Positions 1-13,500 of a stretch of DNA of 64,000 nt are shown here, in pieces. Where the stretch lies: assembly GCA_949710005.1 (NCBI GenBank), contig OX453275.1, positions 501,001-565,000 of the forward strand, written 5' to 3'. A program made the translations under genes and the position numbers. Source of the stretch: Ricordea florida. Its lineage: Eukaryota > Cnidaria > Anthozoa > Corallimorpharia > Ricordeidae. The first letter of the stretch is position 1, and each line of letters starts with the position of its first letter. The notes below the pieces were generated by a model. It was given only the letters and a program-made list of their open reading frames with translations. It was not told where the DNA came from and did no database searches.

Positions 1-1065
1 CCATGCCGCCTGTTGACGTGAAAATAAGGGGTGTAAAAGTTCCTTGTTCGATATCCAAAACCCTCCTCTCGTAAAGGCGCTTCTTCTCGTTCTCATGATT
101 GCGGTATATCTGTTGGAGCTCTAGGTCCCTATACGAATCAGCATTAGGGTGACAAACCCTCACGTCAAAGAATGCTGATCGTTGGTTCTCCCAGAACCCG
201 CGCGCATGAATATCTAATCTCGCATCTGGAGCTCGATTAGAATCTCTTCCCAGCTGTTCACCCGAGATATCTTGCAGGACAGGCTCAATCTCAAAATCGG
301 TACAAACCATATTCAGGAGTTCGGCTTCTAAGTCCCTCAGCTCATTGTGACGTTGGGTAACGAACCCACCTCTCTTGCATATCATTGCGTGGTCCACTGT
401 AAAAGCATCGCCGCATACACAGGTGGAGGGGATATCATCAAGCGGCCAATCGTAGCGCAGTTTGATTGCATCGCGGAACTCTCTCTTATTTAGATTGAAA
501 CCCATTTCACGAAGGGGGAGTACCGTCAGCCAAACAGATGACCCTTTTTCCGCAGCAAGGTCAAGTGCCCGTTGGACTTTCTGTGGGGCTACTCCTCTAA
601 TATGCTCTGCCCTGTCTTGGAGCACCGTTGCTCTCTCACTCCTCATTGCCTGTTGTAGTGGCTTGACGAAAGAATCGTCCGGCATCTGATGGAATTGAGC
701 CACGATCTGTTGGACCAGCGGGATGGTAACTTTGACGGAGGAGGATTGCTCAAGATTTGCGTCAAGACACGGGTTTGTCATGCCAAGCCCCCCTAGACGG
801 ACTGGCAGTGCTAGAATGTCCCTGTCCAGCCGAGTGCACCTATGCTCCGTAATTGCAGGGATGAGCACCTTAGATATGGCATTCTCCAAAGGCTCCAATA
901 ATTCTTGAATATCAGGCAAAGTTCTCAAAAAATAGGTCCATCGATGCTTGAGGCCAAAGGTGTAAGCAGCATAACACGCTTGAGGCTGAGAAAGAGCAAA
1001 CTCTGCCAGCTTGGTAATCTCGCTGACCCAGTCGGTCACCTTCTCGCTAACGTATTCCTCTAGAT
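1..1065 (-). mobile_element. Non-LTR retrotransposon ORF, C-terminal fragment, runs off the left edge
   Basis: The minus strand is open from about 1065 to the window edge and reads as the region downstream of the reverse transcriptase in cnidarian non-LTR elements. Visible pieces are a [15 protein letters not shown] zinc-knuckle-like motif, then a [15 protein letters not shown] stretch, then [14 protein letters not shown], then [13 protein letters not shown] close to the edge. This order is typical of the tail of such ORF2 proteins. The catalytic reverse transcriptase domain is absent: the frame starts abruptly next to an ATT/AAT-rich stretch at 1062-1130, which suggests 5' truncation. No stop codon is seen in the visible part, so the fragment may be fairly young. 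The exact clade cannot be fixed from this piece. Confidence 0.8.
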
Positions 1066-1387
1066 AATAATAGTAATCCAATAATAATAATCATGATAAT
1101 AATTACAAGAAATGAGAAAGTACAAAAAGTGATAATGATATAATAATAAGTAAATACATAAACTGACGTTTTATCCCTCATAGGAAAAAACATTACGAGT
1201 TCTTTAAAAATTGGCTTCGTGAGGTTTTGCGGGAGTCGTATTTCTAGTTATGCCCTTAATTAACCATTCCCCTTACAGGGTTTTCAGTAAGAATTGTAGA
1301 AGCAGGAGACTTGTGTAAAGTAACGGGAGAATATTCTGAAAGCGCTCCATGTCTGAATTTAAAACTAGCTGAGGCCATCAAATTTGA

Positions 1388-1471
1388 CCGGAGAATTCTT
1401 CGTAGCAGCCGGAGAATTCTTCGTAGTAGTCGGAGAATTATTCGTAGTAGCCGGAGAATTCTCCGATCTCC
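1388..1471. repeat. Short tandem repeat, four 21-bp units
   Basis: Four consecutive 21-bp units begin with CCGGAGAATTCTTCG or a close variant; the fourth is diverged at its 3' half. The stretch creates short open frames on both strands that are repeat artefacts. The surrounding 1063-2711 has no gene I can support, apart from AT-rich sequence and a C-run near 2573-2591. Confidence 0.75.
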
Positions 1472-1725
1472 GATGCGTAATGAACACCCTGTCCTTAGGG
1501 AAGTTACGTTTTTTATTGAGGGGGGCGGAAAGGCTGGGGCCTCAGAGGGGAGGGTCATCAGTGAAAGTGAGCACCAAAAGGGGAGGGCCATACCAGTCAT
1601 GTGAGCTGTTGAAGGCAGGGTCACACATCTTTTCCAGAATTTTCTAATGAGAATTTTTGTGACGTTGCTTGCCATTTTTCTTACAGATTAAGATTTAATT
1701 TCGTGTTTTATTATGGGTACTAGGT

Positions 1726-2040
1726 TTAATACATTTCTACATGTATATTATGCCATGGCACATAGTTTTCTCGGAGGACTCGTGACCTTTTTCGTCCGTA
1801 ACGAGAAGTGCTTGACACAGGTATCGTTTCTTCAGCTTCTTGCTGTTGGCTATCTACTGCCTGATCTCCTGAATCGTTTGCTTCTGACAAGGTACTGGTA
1901 GATCCAACAATGCGCTCTACCCTGTCACTGTCACTGTCAGACTCTGAATTTGAGTCAGAGGCTGGCTGAATGTTGTTTTGACTGTCCTGCACAATAGAAG
2001 TCAAAATCTTACTGCCAATATGTGCCTTCGCCACCTTCAC
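1726..2040 (-). other. Open frame of unknown origin, acidic and serine-rich
   Basis: A 104-codon minus-strand frame has a Ser/Asp/Glu-rich middle and a basic patch (SRYGRKRSRVLRENY) near its end. This could be a fragment of a transposon-encoded protein or an exon, but neither a splice context nor a domain is recognisable. It is recorded only because it is the one sizeable non-repetitive frame between the LINE fragment and the first host gene. Confidence 0.2.
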
Positions 2041-2711
2041 TTTCTCATCTTTCTTTCCCTTAAATGATTTTTGGCTTCATAGGTAAGTTTTCAATGATGC
2101 TTTAATCGTGTGCGAGAGGTTTCCTTTTCCCACAGAGACCTGTCTGCCTTTAACAGAATTTGGAAATGTAGGAAATATTTGTTTTTGAGAGGCAGATTTC
2201 GACAAACAGCAATGCCAGCTAGTCGAAGAAAGAAGCACGTGTATTTTCCCTTAGACATTTTATGTTCAAAACTTTTATAATAGTCAAGGTTTATACTTCC
2301 ATATTCAAACTTCAGCTATAAAACGTAAATATCCCACACTGATTGTTCGCATTTTCCTTGTTTCAGCGTGCACACATTCAATATCGAATTCAATATCGTT
2401 CACAAGCGAAACGTTCTGAGGTTTCTGCAGCATGGAACATACCATGTAGTAGTGAGGGGAGGGTCGCATTTTTGTCAGTCACCTAAAGGTGGGGGGGTCA
2501 GGAGTTTTTTTGTTAAAACGCGAGGGAGGGCCAACACTTTTTTGGAAAAAAATACCAATATTTCCCCAGCCCTCCCCCCCCCCCCCCCCCAAGTAAAAAC
2601 GTACCTTCCCTTAGCGCAAGGCAACAGGCTGCCCTGATTGTTTAGTACCGGGAACTACAGTAGCTGAACCGATCAATGGTAGTTTACTATTTTGGATTTC
2701 ATCATTTGCAG

Positions 2712-5700
2712 GTATAAACACCCCACGGAGGTTCCGCACTTCACTGCGTTACTTACGTCAGAAAATTCGGGAAACTCAGTCCCATGCCGAAGGCCGTAGG
2801 GACGAGGCTGTGGAGTCTGCCGATGATCAAGACAGCGGTGTACGCACTAACAGTGAACCTACGTCACCGCTTACAAGTGAAGGAGAATCCGACGGAATTT
2901 TAGCGGCAAATTTCTTGGGAACGTCTCCAATCATATCAGCCGCTTCCTCTGAACTCAGGTAAATTTAGTACAAGTAATCACGAAGAGTGAGACTGCGCTT
3001 CAAGATGCGCGAGAAGATCACGTGCTTTGTGTACGAACCAATGCTGAGTCAGATGGAACCATAGTCATTATTAACTATGATGGAACCAATCACAATGGGG
3101 GCTTGACATACTGGTCAGTCACTAAAGCAAGTGAATATGTGAACCTTTGCGAACCAATCAGGAAAAGGTATGATTTTGGTCGTGTTTGGATTGTGTTTAT
3201 TACAAAAGCGAGAAATTTTCCCAATACGAGGAAGAGGTGTAAAGTTCTTTTCAGGGTCACCAATGAACCCCTCCCAGGAAAGGTGGGTTTGGGGGAGGGG
3301 AGGGTGGTGGGAAGAGCTACGTGTTCCCCACTTGCACTGTTATCTTTGTTCTCTTCGTAGTAGTAATTTAATCAGAAGTTCTATAGTTCTCTAAAAATAT
3401 TAAAAAAATATCCCCTGTTCTCTGAAAATGGATGCTTCTGTTCCCTTGTTCCCCAAAAACTGCTGGGAGGGGCTCACCAATTAACAGGCCACCTTCTCAG
3501 TCCTCCTACCTCAATGTACTGTTTCCTACTGAGGTATATACTGTTATTTGCCTGTGTCATGTTGTAGCTGGCTCCTTAATTTGTTTTAGAGGAAGACTCA
3601 CGCAGGAGGGAGAGAACCTGCTGACGTCAGATCAAAACCAACCAAAGGAGAGACCTAATGAGTCATTCACAGAGCTCTTACAAGAACGTCAACAACAAGA
3701 ATCTGGAAAAATTGAAACGTCAACACAAACTGAGTTGCTTTCGCGTCTGGAAGATTCCTCTTGTGGAACATCAAAAGCGCTTTCAAATGTGAGTTCTGCT
3801 TCCCCAGAGCGGGAAACTCCGGACGCTGATTCACTGAAGAATTTTCTCGTTTGGGAAATTGAGCTGGAAAAGGAAGCCTTATTGTAAGTAGTGTGGCTTT
3901 TCACTGCAAATATGTGCACATTTAAGGAATCTGGTACTTGTTTTACTTGAAAACAGGCTATTCCTTAAGCTATTCTGTCTACCGTATGAAATGACATACA
4001 TGTCGTTATTTTACATTGGTTCATTTTTGTAATAAATTCCATCTCAGGAACAAAAGCAAACTACTTGCTTCCCGATTGGCTGATCAGCGAGCTCGTCTCG
4101 TTCTGATGTCGAGGCAAGGTGCGTTTCCCGAGGAAATGGAAAATGAAAAAATTGTGGAATTGCAACTTTTGAAAAAACAGGTAAGACATTGAAATTATTT
4201 TCACACTAAAATGGGCACAGAAAACATTGGCATCTACTTATGTGGCATGTCAGGTGAATGATTCACTATTTACAGCTGAGTATGTTTCACCGATCAAGAA
4301 CACCTCAAACCATCACAAAGAACGAAGAGTTCTGAAGTGGCCAGATGTTATATTTGTCACGCATTCCTCCAAAGGAGCGCCGAAACGCAACATAGCAAGG
4401 AATCACTTCGTCGGGTGATAGGCGTTACATGTAGGTAACGATGGATCATAGAGCCTTCATTTTATTATTTTATGGATTAATTTTATAGAAAGAAGTCGAG
4501 CAAAGGCTTTTTGCGGTTATAAAGAAATTGGCAGAGTGGAAAGACGCCAGTCGACTTCAGCAAAGTCAAGAGAAACAGCAGAAAACTGGAAACAGGGAAC
4601 AGTTATCTAATACAGGAGCTACGTGGTCGAATCAGGTGTGGCTTCTACTCAGTATGTTGTCAAAACCCCAGTAACTGCAGCCTCAGTTGTTTGAAGGCCG
4701 ACTACAGCTTACACAGTGAGCATTGGGGCATTAAAAAAAGAAAAACAGGTGTAAGATCAGCTAGGAATTTCCTCGGTACTGTAAGTGTGAACTCAAAGTT
4801 GGTGCTAAAGTGGGGTTACCTTGATCTTGTTTTGATATCTGATTGAGAGGCAAAATAGATTCGGTACTTTTGGTCACAATCGTTTTCTTTACTTGCAGAT
4901 CATTAGACCTTTACCCAAACCAGAGACGGCGGCGCAGATTGCAAGAGAGCTGCAACTCAAGGAGCAGTCCACTCGTCAAAAACTTCTTGCTCGTAAGGAA
5001 CTGATGAAAACCTACTCCTTGGGCACGTCAACACCTCTTGTTGTCTCCCCTCAGTCAGCTCTTTCGACTCCAAGTTGTCGATTTGGAACCAGTCAAACTA
5101 GTTTGTCTTCCACGTCATCACTGACGTTATTTACAAAGGATGAAGTAGCCGAGCATAGAGGTCAGCGTCGTCAAACGTCGGCGAACACATCAACGTCATT
5201 TCCATCGTTGAACAGCAGACAGTTCGTCACACGGTCAAGGTCACGAAGTAGCTCCTGCCAAAATAATGAATCGTTTCCAAATGCTCAAAGTTCTCGTTTC
5301 CCGAGGGGGATATTACACACTTTAAACATAAATCGTGAAAGATCGTTAGAAGGCAATCGAAACTGTCATCTTATTGAGTATATCAACAACTGCCATAAAA
5401 CTGTTTATCGCAGATCAACGTTTTCTCGATTCTTACAAGATAAAGTTTGTTCTGACTCCAGAGAAAATGGTTTTCCGCTAACACCAGCTATTCAAAAGCC
5501 ACACTCCGGAGGAAAAACCAGGTGTCATTCCTCAGAGTTGACAAGCAAAGCGCCGAGGGGAGTAAATTTAACTTTTGCACCATCTATGAATGCGGCGTTC
5601 ACAGCGACAGATCATACAGAATCTATGCATGAACAAATTTCTGGGAACCCTGCAAAACGTCTTCAAGACAGTAATGGTCACGAGTGCGAGAACACAAGCT

Positions 5701-5894
5701 TTTCATCTTGCAGCGTGGGACATATACAGCTACTCACTGGGAGTGAGCAACAAACAGTCTCCAGTTTATTTCATTTAAAGCGGGAACAGCGAGAAAGAGT
5801 GAAGAAAATTCGGCAGTACGTTTACGCAGCGGAGGTTATACAGCGCGCCTGGCGGCGATACAAGTGGCGCACAGAGCTTGAAGGCAACCACTGA
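2712..5894 (+). CDS. Unrecognised coiled-coil protein with a C-terminal IQ motif (3' five exons)
   Basis: Five exons join in frame with GT-AG borders: 2712-2958, 3590-3883, 4048-4180, 4489-4635 and 4899-5894 (stop TGA). The first begins after a TTTGCAG acceptor and needs one base from an upstream exon I could not find, so the N-terminus is missing. The product is polar, Ser/Thr/Gln-rich and mostly disordered, with charged helical stretches in the middle exons (for example WEIELEKEALL and EKIVELQLLKKQKEVEQRL). The last 25 residues carry an IQ-like calmodulin-binding motif, AAEVIQRAWRRYKWR. I do not recognise the family. IQ plus coiled-coil content fits a centrosomal or ciliary protein, but that is inference. 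A polyadenylation signal follows 126 bp after the stop. The gene is in the same orientation as LRRIQ1, 1.7 kb upstream of it. Confidence 0.7.
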
Positions 5895-6019
5895 TTTTCT
5901 AGTACCAGTACAAGTGTCTTTTTCGTCGTTGACAGTTGAGTTGCAATCTAAGTACGCACGAATGAACTTGATCATAAGTCTCTGGCGAGTCCAGCAAACA
6001 AGTTGAGAATGAGTAAGAT

Positions 6020-6025
6020 AATAAA
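6020..6025 (+). terminator. Polyadenylation signal AATAAA
   Basis: AATAAA lies 126 bp after the stop codon of the upstream IQ-motif gene, a normal 3'-UTR distance, and is the first canonical hexamer after that stop. Confidence 0.5.
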
Positions 6026-6873
6026 GAGGGTGACGTTTCAAGTGTAAGTCCATCGCCATTTTCTCTGGAATGGCCCGTTCATTATTTTCTCAAAGAGGTA
6101 TAACCTGACTTACACAATCAACTCGCTTGATACTAGCGATTTTTTTTCGCTTCAATTCTTCACCGACGCAGCAGCCAGTTAAATACTTCATTATCATTGT
6201 ATTTTTAACAGATGGGATTGGTTGCTTGATTTAAGAGAGTGTTAACGAGTACAGTTTGCTTACTGACGCCTTTTAAATGTAAAGTACACGCGATAAAAAT
6301 GAACTGTAACTTTAAATCCGATCACCTCTGGAGTCCTACATGGAGTCATTATCTGAACCTCCCTTTTAGCCCTTTGTGCGTGGTTAGCGCTAGTCACCGC
6401 ATTCAATTTGTATTAATTTGTTAAGAAAAGTCATGTCTTCGGACGTTAAATTGTTATATACTGGACTAGACAGTCAAACTGTCTTAAGTTATTTCAGCAG
6501 TCAATAAATTATAGTTGGAATTATAGCTTGAAGTCCTCTCCAATCTTGTGTCGGTGCTGACATGCTTTCCGATGCGTGACCTTCGCCACCTACAAGATAA
6601 AACTCAAAAATGGTCTTTCAAATAAGTTTACCGCCGTATGAGTTAATAGGTGCTTACCTTTCGAGCACCTCGCCATTTGCTCTGACGGCTGATGTCGAAG
6701 GGTCAATACCCCTCAAATCTTACGGTGATAAAAGCGTACTTCATTTCATTTCTTTAGAAATTAACTCCCTTATACATGATAGGGCTAACGCTCAGAAGGA
6801 ATTCAAGAAACTGTCAATTAAGTATCTGTTCCACCCTTAATATTAAGTGCTAAGAGGCACAACAATTTACCTA

Positions 6874-7026
6874 GGGCGCTTTCCATTCAACAAAAATTCC
6901 GACCAATCAAAGTGGACCACCTTCAAAGGTAGTCCCGAATATTCCGGTCGGACCAAACCGAAATGACCGTTCCATTTGATGTACCAACCGAAATTGCCGG
7001 AATTTTGGGTTGAATGGAAAGCACCC
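6874..7026. mobile_element. Hairpin MITE, about 150 bp
   Basis: The ends are long imperfect inverted repeats: GGGCGCTTTCCATTCAAC at the left and the complement of GGGTGCTTTCCATTCAAC at the right, with the inner arms (AAAATTCCG) also complementary. It lies in the intergenic stretch between the IQ-motif gene and LRRIQ1. The rest of 5895-7594 shows only C-rich low-complexity sequence at 7090-7380. Confidence 0.65.
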
Positions 7027-7594
7027 CTATTTTCAGAGGTGTATGGTAACCCAGTTTAATTACAAGGTCTCTCAGACATTAAAAATACGTCGGGTAAGGG
7101 GTGGGGGCGGGTGTGAGCTGGTGCAACAGTGAATAGCCCATGTTTGGTTTTTCCTAACCCCCCTCACACCCCTCATCGGTAGGCATGATTTTTTCTGACC
7201 CCCGCTTCCTTCGTCGTCCTAAAATAGATGACCCACCCCCTATTTGCGCCATCCCCCCCGCTCACCCTATAAAATATCCGGTCTCCAACTAACATTGTTT
7301 TCTTGGGTGGCTCATTTTTGGTGTTTGTGACCCCGTTCCCTTACTCGCCCCCCCTCTCCTCCCCCAACTGCCATTTGCCATTTGTTGTGTGTGCCAGTGA
7401 TGAATTTAGCGGTATCAGCTGAAAGTAAGATATCTGTCATGTGAAACTAGGCACTCGAGCCCTAGTGGAATTCATGTTTGTGGATATTTGTTTTGTATTT
7501 CCAGTCCAGGATAAGTAACTCTGAATTTCTTTCAGAATTTTTTTGAGAGATAGTTGTTTGTAAAGAGTCAAAGCATGGCTTTGCTTCAGACAAG

Positions 7595-10500
7595 ATGACT
7601 TGTATTCTAGATGACGATGAGTCGGAAATCGAAGCTGAAATTCAACGGGAGCTGGACGCTCTTCAAGATGACAGCCTGCATGTTGAAGATTTTGAATCTT
7701 ACAACTCACTTTCCAAAACAAACGAGGTATTGCTTAGACTGTCGGGGCTCAAATGGTTGTTGAAATTTCTGTCTTCTTATGATAATCTTCTACTGTTTAT
7801 CACCAAGAACTCGACCAGTATGATGTTTAATTTTTGGATGAATTAATAGCGAGTTTTGTACGGAAGAGTTGGCCCAACACTGTACGTATTTTTCACTGTA
7901 CATCTCGCGTTTATTCACTAATTACAGCGTTGTGAATGAAATTTATAACCGTACAGTTGTTGCGGCTTGTGTAGTCGGTTATAGTTCGAGATTTGTTTAG
8001 CATATTGTGGGAATTTTGAGCTTCGGTTAAGCAAAGAACTTGGTGATATTGATCATAATATTTATTGATTGGAAATAGATAAAAAGATGTGTTTGTTGAG
8101 TTTGATCGAAGAGATCTATACGATCAATTATTTATTAAATTTATCTACTTTTCATATGACACGTTTTTGTATTATTTTAGAGCAAAGAGGATTTTTTACC
8201 AGATTCACTCCAGGAATATATCAGACTCCTGCAGTTAAGAACTGAAGGGGCTGAAGAAGAAGTCAAAGAATGTGAAATTATACTGGAAAGACTTCCAGAT
8301 GGTAAGCTTTTCTGTTTGAGGAGCATTTGCATTGCTTTTAAGGTAATTTTACTTTTTGTTAAATTTGAGTCAGTGTAACAGGTGCTTAAGGGTGCTTTGT
8401 GGGAATTTGTTGCGGGATTGTAAATACAGTACAGTGTAAGTCAGAATGGTTACAAGTCCTGGTTGCATTATAAATCTTGTGTGCCCTCCCGTGCAACCAA
8501 CCACATCAGCAATTATATATACCGGTATGTTACAGGTTAAATTTGATTTCAGGTCAAAATGTTTTAAACTAGGTTAGTTTGTAGTTTCTTTGTGTCTGGT
8601 TTACATTATCATAAATATAGACAAAGAAATTAGAAACCAACCTAGGTTAAATCAAATTTAACATGTAACATATATTTAAATCAATATAGAACAGCAAACA
8701 GCATGCTGTCACATAAAAGAAGTATATTTAAGAAGCATTTCATTAACATTATTTCAGAGTCCACTTTGCGTGAAGATGAAACCTTGCTTGCCAAACGAAT
8801 CAAAGACGAACTTGGGGAAGAGTGTGCAGTCAATCCTCTTGTTTTAAGAGATAAGGTTTGTTGACACCGATAGAGTGGAAGTCACAGTCATTTTGAAATA
8901 ACATAAGTGCATGAACCCTTTATAAGCATCTGATCAGTGGTTTGAAATGTGCATTGTATCCATATTAAGTTATGTTAAGTGAATACAAATAATGTGCAAT
9001 CAGTAGTAACTGTCACATTATTTTGATTGGACTTTTTATAGCAGTTATAATGAACACTTCAATTGATTAATCAATCAATCAGTCAGTCAATCAACCAATC
9101 AATATGTCATGGATGTGAAGTCATTTGTCTCTAGAGCAGGTCTTGAAAAATATTTGAATTCTAGCTTGCCCAAGTTTTGTTTTCCCAGGGCACTTCCCCA
9201 CATGCCCAAGTTTTTAAACTCTTTAATAATTCATGAACCACAAAATGGAAGTCATACTACAGGCATGTTTTAATGTAATAAACCCATCTTGACTGTAGTC
9301 CTCTTAGTGCTGATCACTTTCATGTGAAAATATAGTTGGTGAAAGGCTTGCCTGGGTGCTTGCAATGCCTGCAGGGTAAGTAAGTAGAGAAAGTTGCTTG
9401 CCCATTAAGGGAAAAATCTACTTGTCCTGGACAACCGGACAGTGGTTTTTTGAAGCCCTGCTAGAGTCAGACAGGATAAGTGATTAAAAAACTATCTTTA
9501 ACCTTTTACACCTTAAGAGTCACTTTATAGGTTTTACTTTGGCTAACACTAGTTGATTTTGCTCGTCACACGGAGACCCCTTAGGGCTTAAAAGGTTAAC
9601 AAAGAAATGCGCTTATCAAATATATATTGACTGATCAGAATCCATGCCAACAACCTTTAACCCCTTAGTGGTCTCCCTGTGATGAGTAAAATCATCTGGC
9701 ATTAGCCAGAGTAGAATCTATTAAGTCACTCATGGGGGTTAAAGGGCTAATTTGAATAAAACAGATCAATTCAGATCATGTCAGTCAAGTGGATAAGGCC
9801 ACTTATAGTGAGTCAGCAGCAGCTGGTATTAATGTCAGTTGTCGAGTTGTTCAGCCATGCTTTCATGTCTCTTTCACAGGTGTTATCAGAGCTTGAGAAA
9901 GCAGAAAGACATGAAAAGGTTAGAGAGGCCAAAGATGATAACGATCAGCTAGCCTTAGACATCATCCATCCAGGTACAGCACTAAAGAATTTAAAATTAT
10001 TTAATCCAAAAATCTTTGTCTTAGGTATAATTAAGATACTGTTTTTTTAGAACAAATCAAAGATTCCTTTGGTTGCCAGTTAAGCTAGTTATTTGGTATA
10101 CTGAAAGTTTGCCACAGGCCTACAGCGAGTTGCAAAAGTGTTGAGACATTATCGGTAAAAAGCACCTCTTCTTCCTTTCAACGACTACCAGCACAAAGTT
10201 TGTTGATTTTCCAGCTTCCCCCTCCCTCTCCCCTTTTCAATGTTGTATGTTTCACTTTTCAGCATGGTTCTGCATTAGTTGCAACATTGATAAGGGGGAG
10301 GGGGAGGGGGACTTATTGTATGAGAGCATTGTTTAATTACTAACACTCCAAATAGGTCTAGTGACTCAAGTAATTTTGCACCTAGTTGTAGCTGCTGCAA
10401 CTTTATTCGTGTTCACACCTGTGCTTGTAGCTTTCTACTGCTCAATCAGTAGAAATGTTTCAGTAAACTATAGTGTTAGGCTGTTACAGCTTAAAAGTCA

Positions 10501-13500
10501 AAATTTAATCATTGCTTAAGACAAGTCTAATAATTTACATTCCACTAATCAGATGTTATAGCAATAGATGAAATCAGTGCATTGGAAGAAACAGCTCAGC
10601 AACAGCTGCAAGAATTAGAAGAAAAACAAGCTTCAAAAGATCAAAAGAGAAAGGAATGGTTTGAAAAACAAAAGAAGGAAGAGGAAGCAAGAAAAGCTGC
10701 AGAAAAAGAGGCACGTGCAAAGAGGCAAATTGAATTTGAGGTTGCTGAAAGGAAACTTTTTCAGGAACAAGAGGTAGTAAAATAAACTACACCTTTGTTA
10801 CCTCCGCCAAGGAGGTTATGTTTTCACGCCTGTCTGTTTGTTTGTTTGTCTGTCTGTTAATTGTTTTACACAAAAGCTAATCAACGGATTTGCACCAAAT
10901 TTGGTGGAAAGGGCGCAAATATACCCACGATCAATCGATTAAAATTTGGCAGTTATCTGGATTAAAGTTGGGATCTCAGATCCAGATGAGTGCAATATCA
11001 GGTGTACATATGTGGCGGGGCAGAGGTATGCGCTCTACCGAGTGCCCTTCTAGTTTAAATAATTATGTTTCACCACTGAAAATTATATGCTTATGTACAT
11101 AAATATATAGTTAAGGGAGATAGTTTTTTTACCCTTTCACTCCCAAGGGGTCTCCATTTGACAAGTAAAATCATCTGGTGTTAGAGTAAAATGTATAAAG
11201 TCACTCTTGGGAGTAAAAGGATTAAAAAGAATTTTACCAACACAGTGAAATGTTCAATACCAGTCTCCACTCAAATGTTCTTGACAGGCCTTCTGGTATT
11301 ACGCGATGGTGCGATTTCGCACAATCGACCTCAAATCGCATCCGATCGCACAATTCACGAAAAATCGCATAATTAAAAAAAACGCACAACATTCATAAAA
11401 TAAAGAATGAATCAATAAGTTTCTTTGGAATTTCTGCAAAAATACGCCATTTTTATGATGATTTACCTTGGAAAAAGGCTAGCAAGAATCTTTTACCTTC
11501 GATCTCATATTCATTCGAAGTTAAGGCGTTATTTTGAATGTCAAGGACCTGGTACGAGTCTCATTCTTAAAGAGTCGCCTATTGGTGTAACACAAACATG
11601 CCCCTTGTTCAGATTAGCCAATCTGAATGGCTGTAATTTCCGGCCGTTTACCCGCACGGCGGATTACTCCCACGGGTGATTTTTGCCAAAAGGAAAAAAA
11701 GGAATCGTCAGATTACACGCACTTGCAGATAACCCGCACACAAAAACAAAAGCAAGTTATGCAAAATAGTTAGAGAACTCACCCAATTTGAAGAGATGGA
11801 GCGCTTTGAAAATTGCTCTGAGCCTTTCAGGCATTTTTTAATTGAACTCGTATTTCTCGTAATTGAGTCGTGGAAACACTTATCGTAAATAATACGTTTT
11901 TAAAACTTATTAAGTCAGTTAGCCTTCTATAATTATTAGAATCGAAGAAAACTTTATTCATTCTTTTTGCTTAACAAAATACTTTTCAGCGTGCTATTAG
12001 CAAGTTTTCAGAACCACTGAAAACCATTGAGAATTAAACAAACTTGTAAAATTCGGTTCGCAATTTCCTCAAGATAAAATATCTCGGGATCTTCCGGGTC
12101 TTAGAAATCGCTTGAAACGGGATGCGTCAAGTATTTTGGTATTATTTCTATCCTTGCAGGAGCCCATTACTCTGTTCCAGGGCTCTTGATCCTTGTCAGT
12201 GTTTTGTTTACATGCGTGCCGACAATTATATTTTTATCGCCTTGAACTAATTATGCGGCGCCATGAATTGAACAGATCACTAAGACACTTATTTATCTCA
12301 GGTTCTACTTGGTCTAAAAAATCACTTGAAACGGGAATATACTCCACAACGTAAGGCTGTGCTAGCTAGGAATATTTAAGTGATGCGTTGAGTATTCTTA
12401 CATTTTTTTATCGCAGACAATGTTAGGTTTGCACTGCACGTGTGCCGACAGTCAGTCAACAGTTGTGTTTCAGTTTACCTCAACCTCGTTCCCAGGGTCC
12501 TCTCCTACTCGGGAGCCGAGTAGGAGTGGACCCTGGGAATGAGGTTAAGTTAAGCTTTGTGTTTTGCACAATAAAATTGTTCCATATAAAGCAGAAACGC
12601 ATTCAAAATGTCTTAAGAGCAGCAAAAAAGTGTTTTTCTTATCCTGAAACCTTATAAAACAAGCTTAAAGTTGCTCAGAAAAAAATCGCATAATCTTCAT
12701 TATTTATCGCATAATTGGCCTCTGTAATTGCATAATCTGCCCTGCAAATTTCGCATAATTTGCATTTTTTTTATCTCACCCTATCAGAAGGCCTGTCTTG
12801 ACCACTTTCTTGTGAGACACACCTCGTTTCTCTCGATACAAGTCTCACAAGTCTGTCTTTTAACTTTAAGGCACTTCAAACTAAACTTCATAATGAAGCT
12901 AGAGAGGAAGAAGGAAGGTTGCAAGTAATGGAAGAACAATTTCAGGTGCTTCAAGTAGCTATTATGTAAATAATAATGGTGACATCAATAGCATTAATCA
13001 TTGCAATGACCAGTATGTTTACCTTGTTCTCAAAGGGCACTTTTCGTGTGATCTGTGATAGAACAAGCATATGTCCTGCTCTTATGATTGCAGCCATTTG
13101 GCTCTAATGATTAGTTTCCTGTGGAAGGATAATACCATGTATTAAACTGCTTTAATAATTCACCACCAAATTTTCTCTGATTCTTATTGGTTTAAATTGA
13201 TCATATGACGTGATAGTGTTCATCCACGGAGAGAATGTCACTGTCAGCTCATAATGCCCTTCTGAGGAAAATACCCAGATGGATAGTACTCGTCCATGAA
13301 AATTTTAATAAGTATTGCTACTCACTTGCTGAGGTCAGTGAAGATGATATTGTATTTATCCTTGTCAACAAGGTTATACCCCCCAATAAAACAAGGTATG
13401 CATGTAAACATTTGATTTGATGTGCATTTAGCGGGTTTTGACTGTTGAGTGTTTATGTCTTGGAACTATTGGTATGATAGTTGCCCCTTGGAAATTGGGT

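Noticed and set aside
1384..1647. Plus-strand frames around the 21-bp repeats
   Set aside because: They are repeat translations with no splice or domain support.
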